From assembly GCF_000200735.1 (NCBI RefSeq), contig NC_014970.1, positions 992,001-1,056,000 of the forward strand: a stretch of 64,000 bases of DNA, written 5' to 3'. Positions 19,317 through 28,122 of this stretch are shown piece after piece. Numbering within the stretch: position 1 is the stretch's first letter; every line of letters starts with the position of its first letter. A model generated the notes under the pieces. That model searched no databases. It saw only the letters and a list, made by a program, of their open reading frames with translations, and was not told where the DNA came from. The position numbers and the translations under genes were made by a program. Origin of the DNA: Mycoplasma haemofelis str. Langford 1. GTDB lineage: Bacteria > Bacillota_I > Bacilli_A > Mycoplasmatales > Mycoplasmoidaceae.

Positions 19317-19926
19317 TGCAAAGATGGCTGCTTCTGCGGCAGCTGCTGGAGGTGCTGGAACAGCCGGATACTTTATTGCTAGAAATATTCAAACTGAAGA
19401 CAATTCAATAGCCTCCAAAATAGATACCAAATACCTACTTAAGTCCACAGATTCGGAGCAGTGAAAAGCGAGAGTTACTACTCTTAAATCCGCTCAGGAT
19501 GCAGATATAACTGCCCAATTGAAGACTTTGAAAGATAAAGGAGATTCCCTCAAAGAGGGAGATTTACAAGAGTGATGTAATTCATCTTTGAAATCCCAAT
19601 TCAGCAATAAGGAAACTACGGAATTCAAAAATATCCTAACTTACTGTGCATACACCCTAGGGGACAAAGTAACTGGAACTAAGATAACTAACTCCACAGA
19701 AAAGACTGACACCAAATTAGGAGCCATATGAACCACTATTAAAGGATTAGATGCAAGCGGGAAGATAAGTGAGGGATTGAAGCAAGTTAAAGGAACTCAA
19801 AATGGAGATACGGGCAATGCAGGAAGTGATGCTGTAAAGACTTGATGTTTAAAGCAATACCAAGTTCCTTATTATGAGAATGAATCAGATCTAACTGAGT
19901 CACAGAGCTATTGCATTCTTAAATAG
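19306..19926 (+). CDS. Four-Cys paralog (family C), cassette 2
   Basis: 206 aa from GTG 19306 to TAG 19924; ATG 19324 is an alternative (200 aa). GTG is preferred because the sister gene at 23221 has GTG at the same place, with matching MVTSAK/MTTSGK, and no ATG at all. The anchor is MAASAAAAGGAGTAGYF. Cys pairs EWC-x22-YC and TWC-x21-YC; AYTLGDKVTGTKIT follows the first, the family C version of the A/B signature. It ends 3 nt before family D. Function unknown. Confidence 0.82.
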
Positions 19927-19929
19927 CTG

Positions 19930-20583
19930 ATGGAGTTAGTTCAGCAAATCATTGCGGGTGCTGTGGTGGTTGGTGGAGCCGGCACATGTGTCTATTACTC
20001 TGTAGGTAGATCTGGAGGAGTAAGTATTGAAGATCACTTTAAATCCAAGAAGAGGACTTTTGTATCTGAGGAGAGTGAATGGAAGACTAGGGAGGGAATA
20101 TACAAACGCCTGGATGATAAGAGTGAAGAGATGATTTATGGAGTTGAAAACAAGGACTCTAATATCACTAAGGTATGGATGAAAATTAGGAATTGATGTG
20201 ACAAGACTAAGAGCAAGGTGTTTACAAATTATGAAGATAAGATGTACCAAAGCTTTTCTATATGGTGCTTAAATAACATCGACATTCAAACGCAACTAGC
20301 TTCAGAAGGTCTGGCAGATTGAAGTCTCCAAGACCAGAAGATGGAGGAGTTAACCAAAGAATTTAATGATCCTAATAAGAATTTGGATTCTAGATTTATA
20401 GAAGGTACTGGGAAAGCAAAAGGAGAAAACAAGAAGAAGCAAGTTACAAAGGAGAATTTAAAGACTTGATGTACTACCAATAAAGCCCACAACTTCAAAC
20501 ACGAATTAGATCAAACTTACTCCAGAGTTAAGAAGTGATGCTTTGAACGTAAAGAGACTCCTAAAACTAAAAAAGTTATTTAG
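19930..20583 (+). CDS. Four-Cys paralog (family D), cassette 2
   Basis: 217 aa, ATG 19930 to TAG 20581. N-terminus MELVQQIIAGAVVVGGAG then TCVYYSVG, with an extra Cys in the anchor. Cys pairs NWC-x22-WC (MYQSFSIWC) and TWC-x22-WC, with RFIEGTG in the linker. Last gene of cassette 2; its 3' end overlaps the convergent family F gene by 8 nt. Function unknown. Confidence 0.86.
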
Positions 20584-21199
20584 TGCAGTTGAAACTGGCG
20601 ATCTTGTAATTCTGATCCTCTAAATTTAAATAAAGGTTAGAGGATATAGATGAACATCACTTCATAAGTAATTCCGGAGTAATATCAGTTTTTGCAACTG
20701 TAGAACTTGCTTGACCTTCTTTAGGAATTAATAAACTCACTCCATCTCCACTACCATAAGCATCCTTTAAAGATTGCCAATCGCTTGTGTTAGTAGAGGT
20801 AAATCAAGATTTATTCTTAGACTTAAGATCTAAGTTAACTTGATCTCTTAATGTACTCCTAGAACATAGATCTCTATAAGTATTCAACAAATTAACATCC
20901 GTTAAAGAAGCGGTTGTCCTACAGTAATTCTTAACTTGCTCCTTATCAGCTGCCTCTTTAGAAATCCCTTTTGCAGTAATAGAGTTATTAGACTTATATT
21001 CCTTAGCTATCTCGCTTCATATGTTGTCGTGATTGTCATTGGAAACATCCAAAAGAACCCTCTTTCCCTCCTTCGTAACTAACGTCTTCAAAGAATCCTT
21101 GACTTCTCCTTCCTTAAAGAAAACTAAATAAGAAGCTCCAGCCGCAGAAGGAACGACAACAGTTGGAAGAGCTACCTTTAAAGATGTAGGAACGCTCAT
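20576..21199 (-). CDS. Four-Cys membrane-anchored paralog (family F)
   Basis: 207 aa, ATG 21199 to TAA 20576. N-terminus MSVPTSLKVALPTVVVPSAA then GASYLVFF. Contains NYC-x18-LC (YRDLC), WFTS and DWQSL turns, then KWC-x22-NC at the very end. The ATG abuts the stop of the family E gene at 21200, the same E-F coupling as at 14001/14000. Function unknown. Confidence 0.85.
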
Positions 21200-21826
21200 C
21201 TATGTCCCTCTACCTTCAACACAATACTTCTTCACCTTATCAAGAGCCTTATCTTCCTCCAAATCCTCATACATATGCTTCTCCAATTTAGCTTTACATC
21301 ACTCCTTTAATTTGGGGCCTCCAGAAGTAGAGCTATTAACGGAGGAATCTTTCAAAACAGTCACCTCTAAATCTCCTTTATCGCTGTTGTACTTAGTTCA
21401 CGCCGTTTGTCACTTAGAATCTGCTGAAGCTTCAAAGGATAGGAACTTAAGTCCTTCACCTTCCAATTCCTCCTTCAGAGTATTGATATTTACAACACAC
21501 AATTCAGATGCCTTGCTGTAAATGGAAGACTCTTTCTCTGAATATTCCTTCTTTAAAGTAGCCTCACACCAACTAGGTAGAGCAGTTTCCTCTATTCCCT
21601 TTGTATTCCCGAACTTCTTCTTATAAAGAGCCTTATATTTTTCCCAAATAGCATCTAAGGAAGAAGCAAGAATCTTCCTTTTCTTCCCTTCGAACTCTTT
21701 CTCTAATTTGCTTTGTATAGTTTCTGCAGAATTAGAGGACTTTGTAAGACCAAAATAAGCTCCAGTTCCCGCCGCTCCTGCAACGGGAATAGAAGCTAGT
21801 AAACCCTTTCCAGCAAATGAATTCAT
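21200..21826 (-). CDS. Four-Cys membrane-anchored paralog (family E)
   Basis: 208 aa, ATG 21826 to TAG 21200. N-terminus MNSFAGKGLLASIPVAGAAG then TGAYFG. First pair SWC-x22-LC (the second Trp replaced: ASELC), then VVNINTLKEELEGEG; final pair EWC...KYCVEGRGT. First gene of the minus-strand E-F pair and divergent from cassette 3. Function unknown. Confidence 0.85.
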
Positions 21827-21868
21827 AAATAACTTTTGAAAGCTAACACAGCTACAAAAATTATCTCG

Positions 21869-21890
21869 GTTTTTTAAAGTTAGAAAAACT
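21869..21890. promoter_or_regulatory. Shared inverted-repeat motif, A/E divergent promoter 3
   Basis: GTTTTTTAAAGTTAGAAAAACT with GTTTTT/AAAAAC arms separated by nine bases, between starts at 21826 and 21936. Differs from the motif at 17985 by only a few central bases. Confidence 0.45.
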
Positions 21891-21935
21891 GATTCAATCT
21901 AAAGTCCTTTCATTACTTTCTGACCCCCAATTTTC

Positions 21936-22580
21936 ATGAACGCCAAACTATTAACAATCCCTACAGCTCTTGCGGGAGGAGCTGGAGGTACTTATCTTGG
22001 ATACAAATACCTCCCTCAAGGGGAACAAAAGATCAGCATAAAGTCTAAGTTGGGGGATTTGCTATTGGGATTCGACGGTTCTTACGATTCTAAATGAAAA
22101 GATAGATCCACCCTTGTCAGCTCTAAAGCTAATCTTCCAGAATCATTAAGTGCGCTTAAAGAGACCACAGGCAGCAAAGCAATATCTGAGACCAACATAA
22201 AGAAATGATGCCAAGAACAAATAGAGAAGGACTTCTCATCCGAAACTGATTCTCTATTTGTAAGCGTTAGGGACTACTGCACTTTCAATAACAAAGATAA
22301 GTTGGGAGAGAAGGTAATAACGGAAGCCTTGGCAAGTGGAAGCATTCCCTCTAGTGGTAAATGATCCAGTGCCAATAATAAGTTAAAGCAAGCGTCCGAT
22401 CAAGGAATGAGTGACACCATGAAGGGAATAAGAACTAAGTTAAATGCCTCTAACGGAGGAACCGACAACACTCAAGCTTTAAAGACATGGTGCGAAAGCA
22501 TATATCCTTCCTACTTTAAAGGGAAGGAGGATCCCGTTTTCAAAGACGCAAAGACATATTGTGTAGAGGCTACTCAATAG
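21936..22580 (+). CDS. Four-Cys paralog (family A), first gene of cassette 3
   Basis: 214 aa, ATG 21936 to TAG 22578. N-terminus MNAKLLTIPTALAGGAGG then TYLGYKYL. Cys pairs KWC-x22-YC and TWC-x22-YC; TFNNKDKLGEKVIT after the first. Three bases (GAG) separate it from the next ATG, the same spacing as in cassette 2. Function unknown. Confidence 0.86.
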
Positions 22581-22583
22581 GAG

Positions 22584-23231
22584 ATGAATGCTCTTCAAAA
22601 AGCAGCCATGACTGCTGGAGCTTTTGGAACTGGTGGCGTTGGTTCTTACTATGGAGTTAAAGCAATTAAAGATTCTGGAACTACCAAGATAAAGGATCTC
22701 CTTAAGAACAGATTGCTTTCTACTAAGGGAGAACAAAATAAGGATCAATGAACTGCCAGATTAACCTCTCTTAGGAAGGACTCTATAAAAAAGGAGAGTC
22801 TTACTTTGGAGCTACAAGAAATAAAAGACTCTTCCAAGAATAAGACTTGAGAGAGTTTGAGAGATCTGTGTGCATCAAGAATAGAGAAGGAATATAGCAA
22901 GGAGGATTCAATCTTTAGAGAGGTAGTTGATTACTGTACATTTAGGAATAAGGATAAGTTAGGAAATAAGGTCATAGTTGAAGCGACGGAAACGGGAGGG
23001 AATTTGAAGAATAATGGTCAATGAAAGAAAGTTAGCGATGCTTTAAAGGATAAAGTGGGAACGTTTTCACCCATTATCACAGAGATTCAAACTAAATTAA
23101 AAGCCAATCAAAGTCCAGATGCTCACGCTTTAAGGAAGTGGTGTGAAGAGGCTTATGAAACTCCTTGGATCAATAATGAAGAATCCAACTTTCAAGATGC
23201 ACAACAACATTGTTTAAGTAGTGACAACTAG
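22584..23231 (+). CDS. Four-Cys paralog (family B), cassette 3
   Basis: 215 aa, ATG 22584 to TAG 23229. N-terminus MNALQKAAMTAGAFGTGGVG then SYYGVKAIKDSGTT. Cys pairs DLC-x22-YC (Trp replaced by Leu) and KWC-x22-HC (ETPWINNEESNFQDAQQHC); TFRNKDKLGNKVI after the first. Overlaps the family C start by 11 nt. Function unknown. Confidence 0.86.
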
Positions 23232-23838
23232 TGGAAAGATAGCAGCAGCAACCGCGGCTGCTGGAGGAACTGGAACAGCAGGATTCTTTGCTGTTAAGAA
23301 TCTTCAATCCCATAATCCAATCTCTTCCAAAATTGACACTAAGTATTTACTAAAGAAAACAGATACAACCCAATGAGCAGCAAGAGTTGCCACTCTTAAA
23401 ACAGCTCAAGATAAAGATATAACTTCTGAATTAAAGAATCTGAAAGATAAAGGGGCGGAACTTAAGGAACAAGACTTACAAGAGTGATGCGCTTCTTCTT
23501 TGAAATCTGAATTCAGTGATAAATCATCTATTGTATTCAAGAATATCTTGTCTTATTGTGCATACAATCTGGGAGATAAAGTAACGGGAGACAAGATAAC
23601 AGATTCCACTACTGAAGGGGAGAGTAAGTTAACAACCATCTGGAATTCCATCACATCATTAAATCAAAATTCGGCAATTAGTGAAGGATTGAAGAAGGTT
23701 AAAGATACCGAAAATGGGAATTCCAATAATGCAGGGAATAAAGCAATAAAGGCTTGATGCTTAGGACAATTCAAGATTCCATATTATGAAAATGACTCAG
23801 ATTTAAAGGAATCTCAAGATTATTGTGTTCTTAAATAA
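23221..23838 (+). CDS. Four-Cys paralog (family C), cassette 3
   Basis: 205 aa, GTG 23221 to TAA 23836; GTG is the only possible start before the hydrophobic segment (KIAAATAAAGGTGTAGFF). Cys pairs EWC-x22-YC (AYNLGDKVTGDKIT after it) and AWC...DYC. Stop and the family D ATG overlap in TAATG. Function unknown. Confidence 0.84.
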
Positions 23839-24483
23839 TGGAGTTAATTCAAAAGGGAATAACGGGAGCGTTACTAGTAGGAGGTATTGGTACAGCAGGT
23901 TACTATGCTTCTGGTGGTCCTAATGGAATCACCATTGGGGAATATATTGCTTCCAAAAAGAGAGAATTAATCTCATCCACAGACACTTGAAAGGAGAAAG
24001 GAGAAAGGAACTCTGTATAAAGGGATTGACAAGTCTGAATTAATTAGCGGATTAGATAACAGAGATAGAAGAACTAAGAATGGAGTTAAGGAAGTATGGG
24101 AGTTTCTTAAGGAGTGATGTGAGAAGACTCGGAAGAAGTACTATACAAATATCCATGATAGCACATATCAGAGCTTCTCTCTTTGGTGTTTATCTAAATT
24201 AACAATAAAACAAGCTTTAGAAAAGGAAGGATTAACTGAGGAGAGTGATTTGAGTGAGAAGTTAAAAGTCTACCAAGAGAAGAAAGAGAATTTCATTAAA
24301 CCTAAACCAAAGCAATCTCCACCAGCTCCAAAAGAATCTGAAGCTATAGATAAAGAGCGGATGAAAGAGTGGTGTACTGAAGAAGGGGCAAAAGACTTTA
24401 AACACGAAGTACTTGGGGAGTACGCCCGAGTTAAAGAATGATGCTTTAAAGCTAAAGTAGAAAGTAAACTACCTAATTCTTAG
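23838..24483 (+). pseudogene. Family D gene of cassette 3, frameshifted by a 7-bp duplication
   Basis: Starts at ATG 23838 with a good family D N-terminus (MELIQKGITGALLVGGIG, TAGYYASGG) but reaches a stop after about 60 codons. The downstream frame (ELISGLDNRDRR, EWC, FSLWC, EWC...EWC, end TAG 24481) matches the intact gene at 29411. The junction is a tandem GAGAAAG duplication at 23994-24007. Deleting one copy restores WKEKGTLYKG, corresponding to WKEKGELYKR in 29411. So this is either a phase-off state or a recent pseudogene. Its end overlaps the convergent gene at 24469. Confidence 0.85.
23994..24007 (+). repeat. 7-bp tandem duplication breaking a family D gene
   Basis: GAGAAAG repeated twice without interruption, followed by GA. 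Seven bases shift the frame by one; the intact paralog at 29411 has a single equivalent segment. Confidence 0.85.
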
Positions 24484-25143
24484 AGAAGAAATACATCTGG
24501 GAATATGAGTAGTCAAATCTTCCTCCGTTAGCAGCTTGTCCTTAGATCCAAATTTATCTCTTATTATTTGACATTCAGACTTAGCTTTCCTTAATACTTC
24601 TTCCAGAGAACCCTTGTAACCCAATTTCATTAAATCATGGAACTTGGTCACCCTTTCTCCAGTCTGCTCTGATAACTTGTCTCAGAATCCAAAATCTTCA
24701 GCTTTATATTGAGTTCTAGCTAACTGATCAACCCAATAAGAACGGGAATTCATACCTTTACTTCTAGGAATTGAGTCCTTATCACATCACCCAACATATT
24801 TAAGCTGTCTATTAGTTAGATCTTTGCCACTTTCTACTCTACCCTTCATCTTCTTACAGAAAGTAACCAAACCCTGTCAAGTGTCATTGTTTGAGCCTTT
24901 TACTTTTCTAAAGAAGTTAGAGGTCTTATGGTTGGAATAAATACCTTGAAGTTTCTCGGCTCTTAAATCCACCTTCCCTTGAACATCATCTCAGAATTTC
25001 AGATAACCATTAGAGTACTTTAGAGAAACGTACTTATTAGCTACATCAGAATAGCCAGACTCAACAGTACTACTTACCTCAACGGAAGCAGCAAGAGGAA
25101 CTATAGATTGAAAAGCTAATGCTACTAAGTGATGTACAGGCAT
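24469..25143 (-). CDS. Family G-like membrane-anchored paralog (copy 1)
   Basis: 224 aa, ATG 25143 to TAG 24469. N-terminus MPVHHLVALAFQSIVPLAAS is a signal-like segment. Shares with the genes at 2117/3606 the blocks YSDVANKYVSLKYSNGYLKF (compare KYSDGYLGFWD), TFCKKMKGRV, VGWC, FGFWDKLSEQ and a C-terminal IPRC. Four cysteines, two around the LTNRQLKYVGWC segment and two at the end (SEC...RC). Forms a divergent unit with the family D gene at 25233, and the whole unit is duplicated at 25933-27337. Function unknown. Confidence 0.84.
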
Positions 25144-25232
25144 TGACAATCTTTTAATTTTAATAGAAAAGCACTAATAATTAATATCCGTGAAGCAACT
25201 TTTGCATTAACTGGATATTACGAATTGAGATC

Positions 25233-25889
25233 ATGGAATTAATTCAAAAAGGCATAGTGATGGCACTGGTTACTGGTGGAGTAGGAACTGTGGGATACTA
25301 TACAGTTCAGAAGGGTAACGGAACTACCTTACTTGATCACATTACCTCTAAGAAGAGAGAATTAATTAGTGAAAATTCTGAATGAGAGAAGAAGGATAGA
25401 GCCTACAAGGCGGCTCAGAAAGAGGAAATAATTAGTAGTGTAGAACCTAGAGACAGAACTAAGACTAAGTTATGGCAAATTCTTAAAAATTGATGCACAT
25501 CTACAGGAAATAAAGTCTTCACCAACATTCACGATGACACCTATCAGAAATTCTCTGTTTGATGTCTGAAAGATAAAACGATAGGGCAAGATTTAAAGGA
25601 CGAAGGGCTTCAAAAAGTTACAGATTGACAAACTAAAGCCACGGAATTTAAAGATAAAGAAAAGAACTTAGACTCTGGATTTATAACTCCTAAAGGGGTT
25701 CAACCTCCGGCTAAGCCACCAGCACCAAAGGCTGAAGTTCAAGGAACTGATGTTGAGGAATGATGCAAAGACGCGGAACAGAAGCCTTTTAAGCATGAAG
25801 TGGATCAGACTTATTCAAGAGTTAGAAAATGATGTTTTCAAGCAAAAGAGCAACCTAAGGAAGGCAAATCTAATCCTGTAAAGAAATAG
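25233..25889 (+). CDS. Four-Cys membrane-anchored paralog (family D)
   Basis: 218 aa, ATG 25233 to TAG 25887. N-terminus MELIQKGIVMALVTGGVG then TVGYYTVQKGNGTT. Cys pairs NWC-x22-WC (DTYQKFSVWC) and EWC...KWC, with a Pro-rich linker (PPAKPPAPK) replacing the FITGTG linker of cassette D genes. The region from about residue 55 onward is almost shared with the mosaic gene at 28123. Function unknown. Confidence 0.85.
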
Positions 25890-25932
25890 CTTATAGGATC
25901 TCTAACGAAAGAAGGATCCTATTAGAACTTAG

Positions 25933-26613
25933 TTACCTAGTTCTCAAAGAAGAAATACATCTAGGAATAGTTACGTTCAAATCTTCTTCAGTTAATCTGT
26001 CTTTAGACTTACCTTCAAACTTATCTCTCACCACCTGACATTCAGATTTAGCCCTTCCCAATACTTCTTCTAAAGTACCAGTGTAGCCTTGTTGTCTAAG
26101 ATCGTAAAGCTTATGGGTTCTTTCATCAATTCTCTCTGATAGCTTGTCTCAGAATCCAAAATCCTCCGCCTTATATTTAGTTCTAGCTAACTGATCAACC
26201 CAATAAGAACGGGAATTCATCTCCTTGCTTCTAGGAATTGAATCTCCCTTGTCACACCAACCAACAAGCTTTAGTTGTCTGTTAGTTAAGTCCTTACCAT
26301 TCTCTATCTTATCTCTCATCTTCTTACAAAAAAGAACTAAACCCTTTCAGGTATCCCCATCTGCCCCTTTAACTTTCTTGAAGAACTTAGAGGACTTAGA
26401 ATCGGAATAAATTTCGTGAACTTTAGTGGTTCTTAAATCAACTCTTCCGTGAACATCATCTCAGAATCTCAGATAACCATTGGAATACTTTAAAGAAGCA
26501 TACTCATTAGCTACATCAGAATAGCCAACCTTAACAGCACTGCTTGCTTCGGCTGAAGATGCAAAAGGAACTAAAGTTTGAAGAGCTAACGCCGCTAAAT
26601 AGTGTACAGACAT
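25933..26613 (-). CDS. Family G-like membrane-anchored paralog (copy 2)
   Basis: 226 aa, ATG 26613 to TAA 25933. N-terminus MSVHYLAALALQTLVPFASS. Duplicate of the gene at 24469: YSDVANEYASLKYSNGYLRF, LFCKKMRDKIENGKDLTNRQ, VGWCDKGDS, RSYWVDQLARTKYKAEDFGF and ending PRCISSLRTR. Two extra residues relative to copy 1. Opens away from the family D gene at 26702. Function unknown. Confidence 0.84.
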
Positions 26614-26701
26614 TGACAGCCTTTTAATTCTAATAAAAGATACTAATAATTAATATCCATAAAACAGTTTTTACATTAACTAGATATCAAGGACTGAGAT
26701 C

Positions 26702-27337
26702 GTGGAATTAATACAGAAGGGCTTAGTAGCAACCCTTGTTGCTGGTGGGGTGGGGACTGTGGGATATCACACTATCCAGAAAGGTAATGGGACTACCTTA
26801 CTAGATCACATTACTTCTAAGAAGAGAGAGTTAATTAGTGAGGATTCCGAATGAGAAAAGAAGGATACACCCTATAAGACTGCTCCACAAGAAGATCTGA
26901 TTAGTGGTTTAGAGCCGCGGGATACAACTAAGTTTAAGTTATGGGAGCGTCTTAAAAAGTGATGTACCTCCACAGGAAGTAAAGTCTTTACCAACTTGAG
27001 TGATGATACCTACCAGAAGTTTTCTATTTGATGCTTAAAGCCTAAAACTTTGAATGAGACTTTAAAAAATGAAGGCCTCACAGAAACTACGAATTGGACT
27101 GAGAAGGTAAAAGAATTTAATGCCGAAGGAAATACTGACTCTGGATTTGTAAAGCCGAAACCCCCTGTGACCAAAGGAGAGAAGAAGCCTATTGAGAATA
27201 AAGATATTGAAGATACCTGCAAGACTGAGAAAGAAAAGCCTTTTAGACATGAATATGAACCTCCTTATGCAAGCGTGAAGAGATGGTGTTTTGATGATCC
27301 TAATGCGAAGCCTAAAGCGGTAAGTAAGAATGAATAG
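26702..27337 (+). CDS. Four-Cys membrane-anchored paralog (family D)
   Basis: 211 aa, GTG 26702 to TAG 27335; GTG replaces the ATG of copy 25233 (GAGATCGTGGAA versus GAGATCATGGAA). N-terminus MELIQKGLVATLVAGGVG then TVGYHTIQKGNGTT. Cys pairs KWC-x22-WC and a degenerate DTC-x22-WC, in which the Trp of WC is Thr. Pro/Lys linker (KPKPPVTKGEKKP). The 3' end overlaps the next gene by 8 nt. Function unknown. Confidence 0.84.
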
Positions 27338-27944
27338 TATTGCGAAGGTAGCCTCTTCTTTGGTGGGATGCGGTTCAGCCGGAGCAGCAGGATTTGGTCT
27401 TTATCAATACCTTAATCGACATATTTCTCTAGCCGAGAAGCTTAGAGGGACTTTACTATCTACTGAAGCTAACTCCACAGAATGGTCAGCTAGACTCTCT
27501 TCTCTTAAGGGATCTAATGGGAATTTGGTTCCCGAATTGAAAGAAATTAAAGATAAGAATGATTCAGCCACCGTCGAGAATCTGAAGAAGTGGTGCTCAG
27601 ATTCCTTGAAGGGCAAATTCAGTCACAAAGAAGACTTATTATTTCAAAATGTTCAAAAGTATTGTACTTACTCAATCAAGGAGAAGTTGGGCAGTGGCAA
27701 TATAATCGAAGATAGTACTCAAGACGGAGATAGCAAGTTGAGTACTCTATTTAACAAACTGGCGTCTGCAGATGAGTCAAAGATAAGTAAATTCTTTAAG
27801 ACTATAAGGAGTACCACAGGTTCTAATAACGAGGGAGGGAATGCATTAAAAGCCAAATGTAAAGAGGCTTATTCCTATCCCTTCAAAGGGGAAGATGACT
27901 TGAAGTTTCAGAATGTCAAAGAGTTCTGCATACTTCCTGCTTAA
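27330..27944 (+). CDS. Four-Cys paralog, possible lipoprotein (B/C-like)
   Basis: 204 aa, ATG 27330 to TAA 27942. The only gene in the array with no TGA codon; its Trp are all TGG. N-terminus MNSIAKVASSLVGCGSAGAA has a lipobox-like LVGC at residues 11-14 after a Lys, so lipid modification is possible, which the other paralogs do not suggest. Cys pairs KWC-x22-YC and AKC-x22-FC; TYSIKEKLGSGNII after the first recalls the A/B/C signature. Overlaps the preceding D gene by 8 nt. Function unknown. Confidence 0.82.
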   Translation: MNSIAKVASSLVGCGSAGAAGFGLYQYLNRHISLAEKLRGTLLSTEANSTEWSARLSSLKGSNGNLVPELKEIKDKNDSATVENLKKWCSDSLKGKFSHKEDLLFQNVQKYCTYSIKEKLGSGNIIEDSTQDGDSKLSTLFNKLASADESKISKFFKTIRSTTGSNNEGGNALKAKCKEAYSYPFKGEDDLKFQNVKEFCILPA

Positions 27945-27951
27945 TTACTAG

Positions 27952-28059
27952 ATGAGACCAATTATTAAAGTCTGTGCTTGTATCTATTTCTCATTCGCTT
28001 CGGTATGTGGATTAATCCTAGTTATTCATAATCGTATTCAGAGAAGTAAGGCCAAGTAA
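27952..28059 (+). CDS. Small single-pass membrane peptide
   Basis: 35 codons, ATG 27952 to TAA 28057, 7 nt after the previous stop. MRPIIKVCACIYFSFASVCG then LILVIHNRIQRSKAK: a basic N-terminus, a hydrophobic stretch of about 20 residues, and a basic tail. It resembles the first part of the disrupted gene at 53542 (RVIKALSSVMGFFGLIGC... IVHN), which argues that it is real. No function can be assigned; a short chance frame is the alternative. Confidence 0.45.
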   Translation: MRPIIKVCACIYFSFASVCGLILVIHNRIQRSKAK

Positions 28060-28122
28060 CCTACAACATAAAACTTATTAACAGAATAGAGTTATCTCCA
28101 TAAGCCGCCACCCATTTGAATC

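Larger units (their letters stand above)
24469..25889. repeat. Segmental duplication, unit 1 (G-like minus + D plus)
   Basis: This 1.4-kb unit consists of a minus-strand G-like gene, an 89-nt divergent intergenic region and a plus-strand D gene. It recurs at 25933-27337 with the same order, orientation and closely similar intergenic sequence (CATTGACA...CTTTTAATT, ACTAATAATTAATATCC). Gene-end motifs (IPRCISSLR) and D N-termini (MELIQKG) are nearly the same. Confidence 0.8.
25933..27337. repeat. Segmental duplication, unit 2 (G-like minus + D plus)
   Basis: Second copy of the unit at 24469-25889, starting 43 nt after unit 1 ends. The G-like genes and the intergenic region are conserved, while the D genes differ strongly in the middle and C-terminal parts. 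That pattern fits duplication followed by recombination with other D genes. Confidence 0.8.

Noticed and set aside
24469..27337. Composite transposon
   Set aside because: The duplicated unit contains no transposase, terminal inverted repeats or target duplications that I can see; ordinary tandem duplication explains it.
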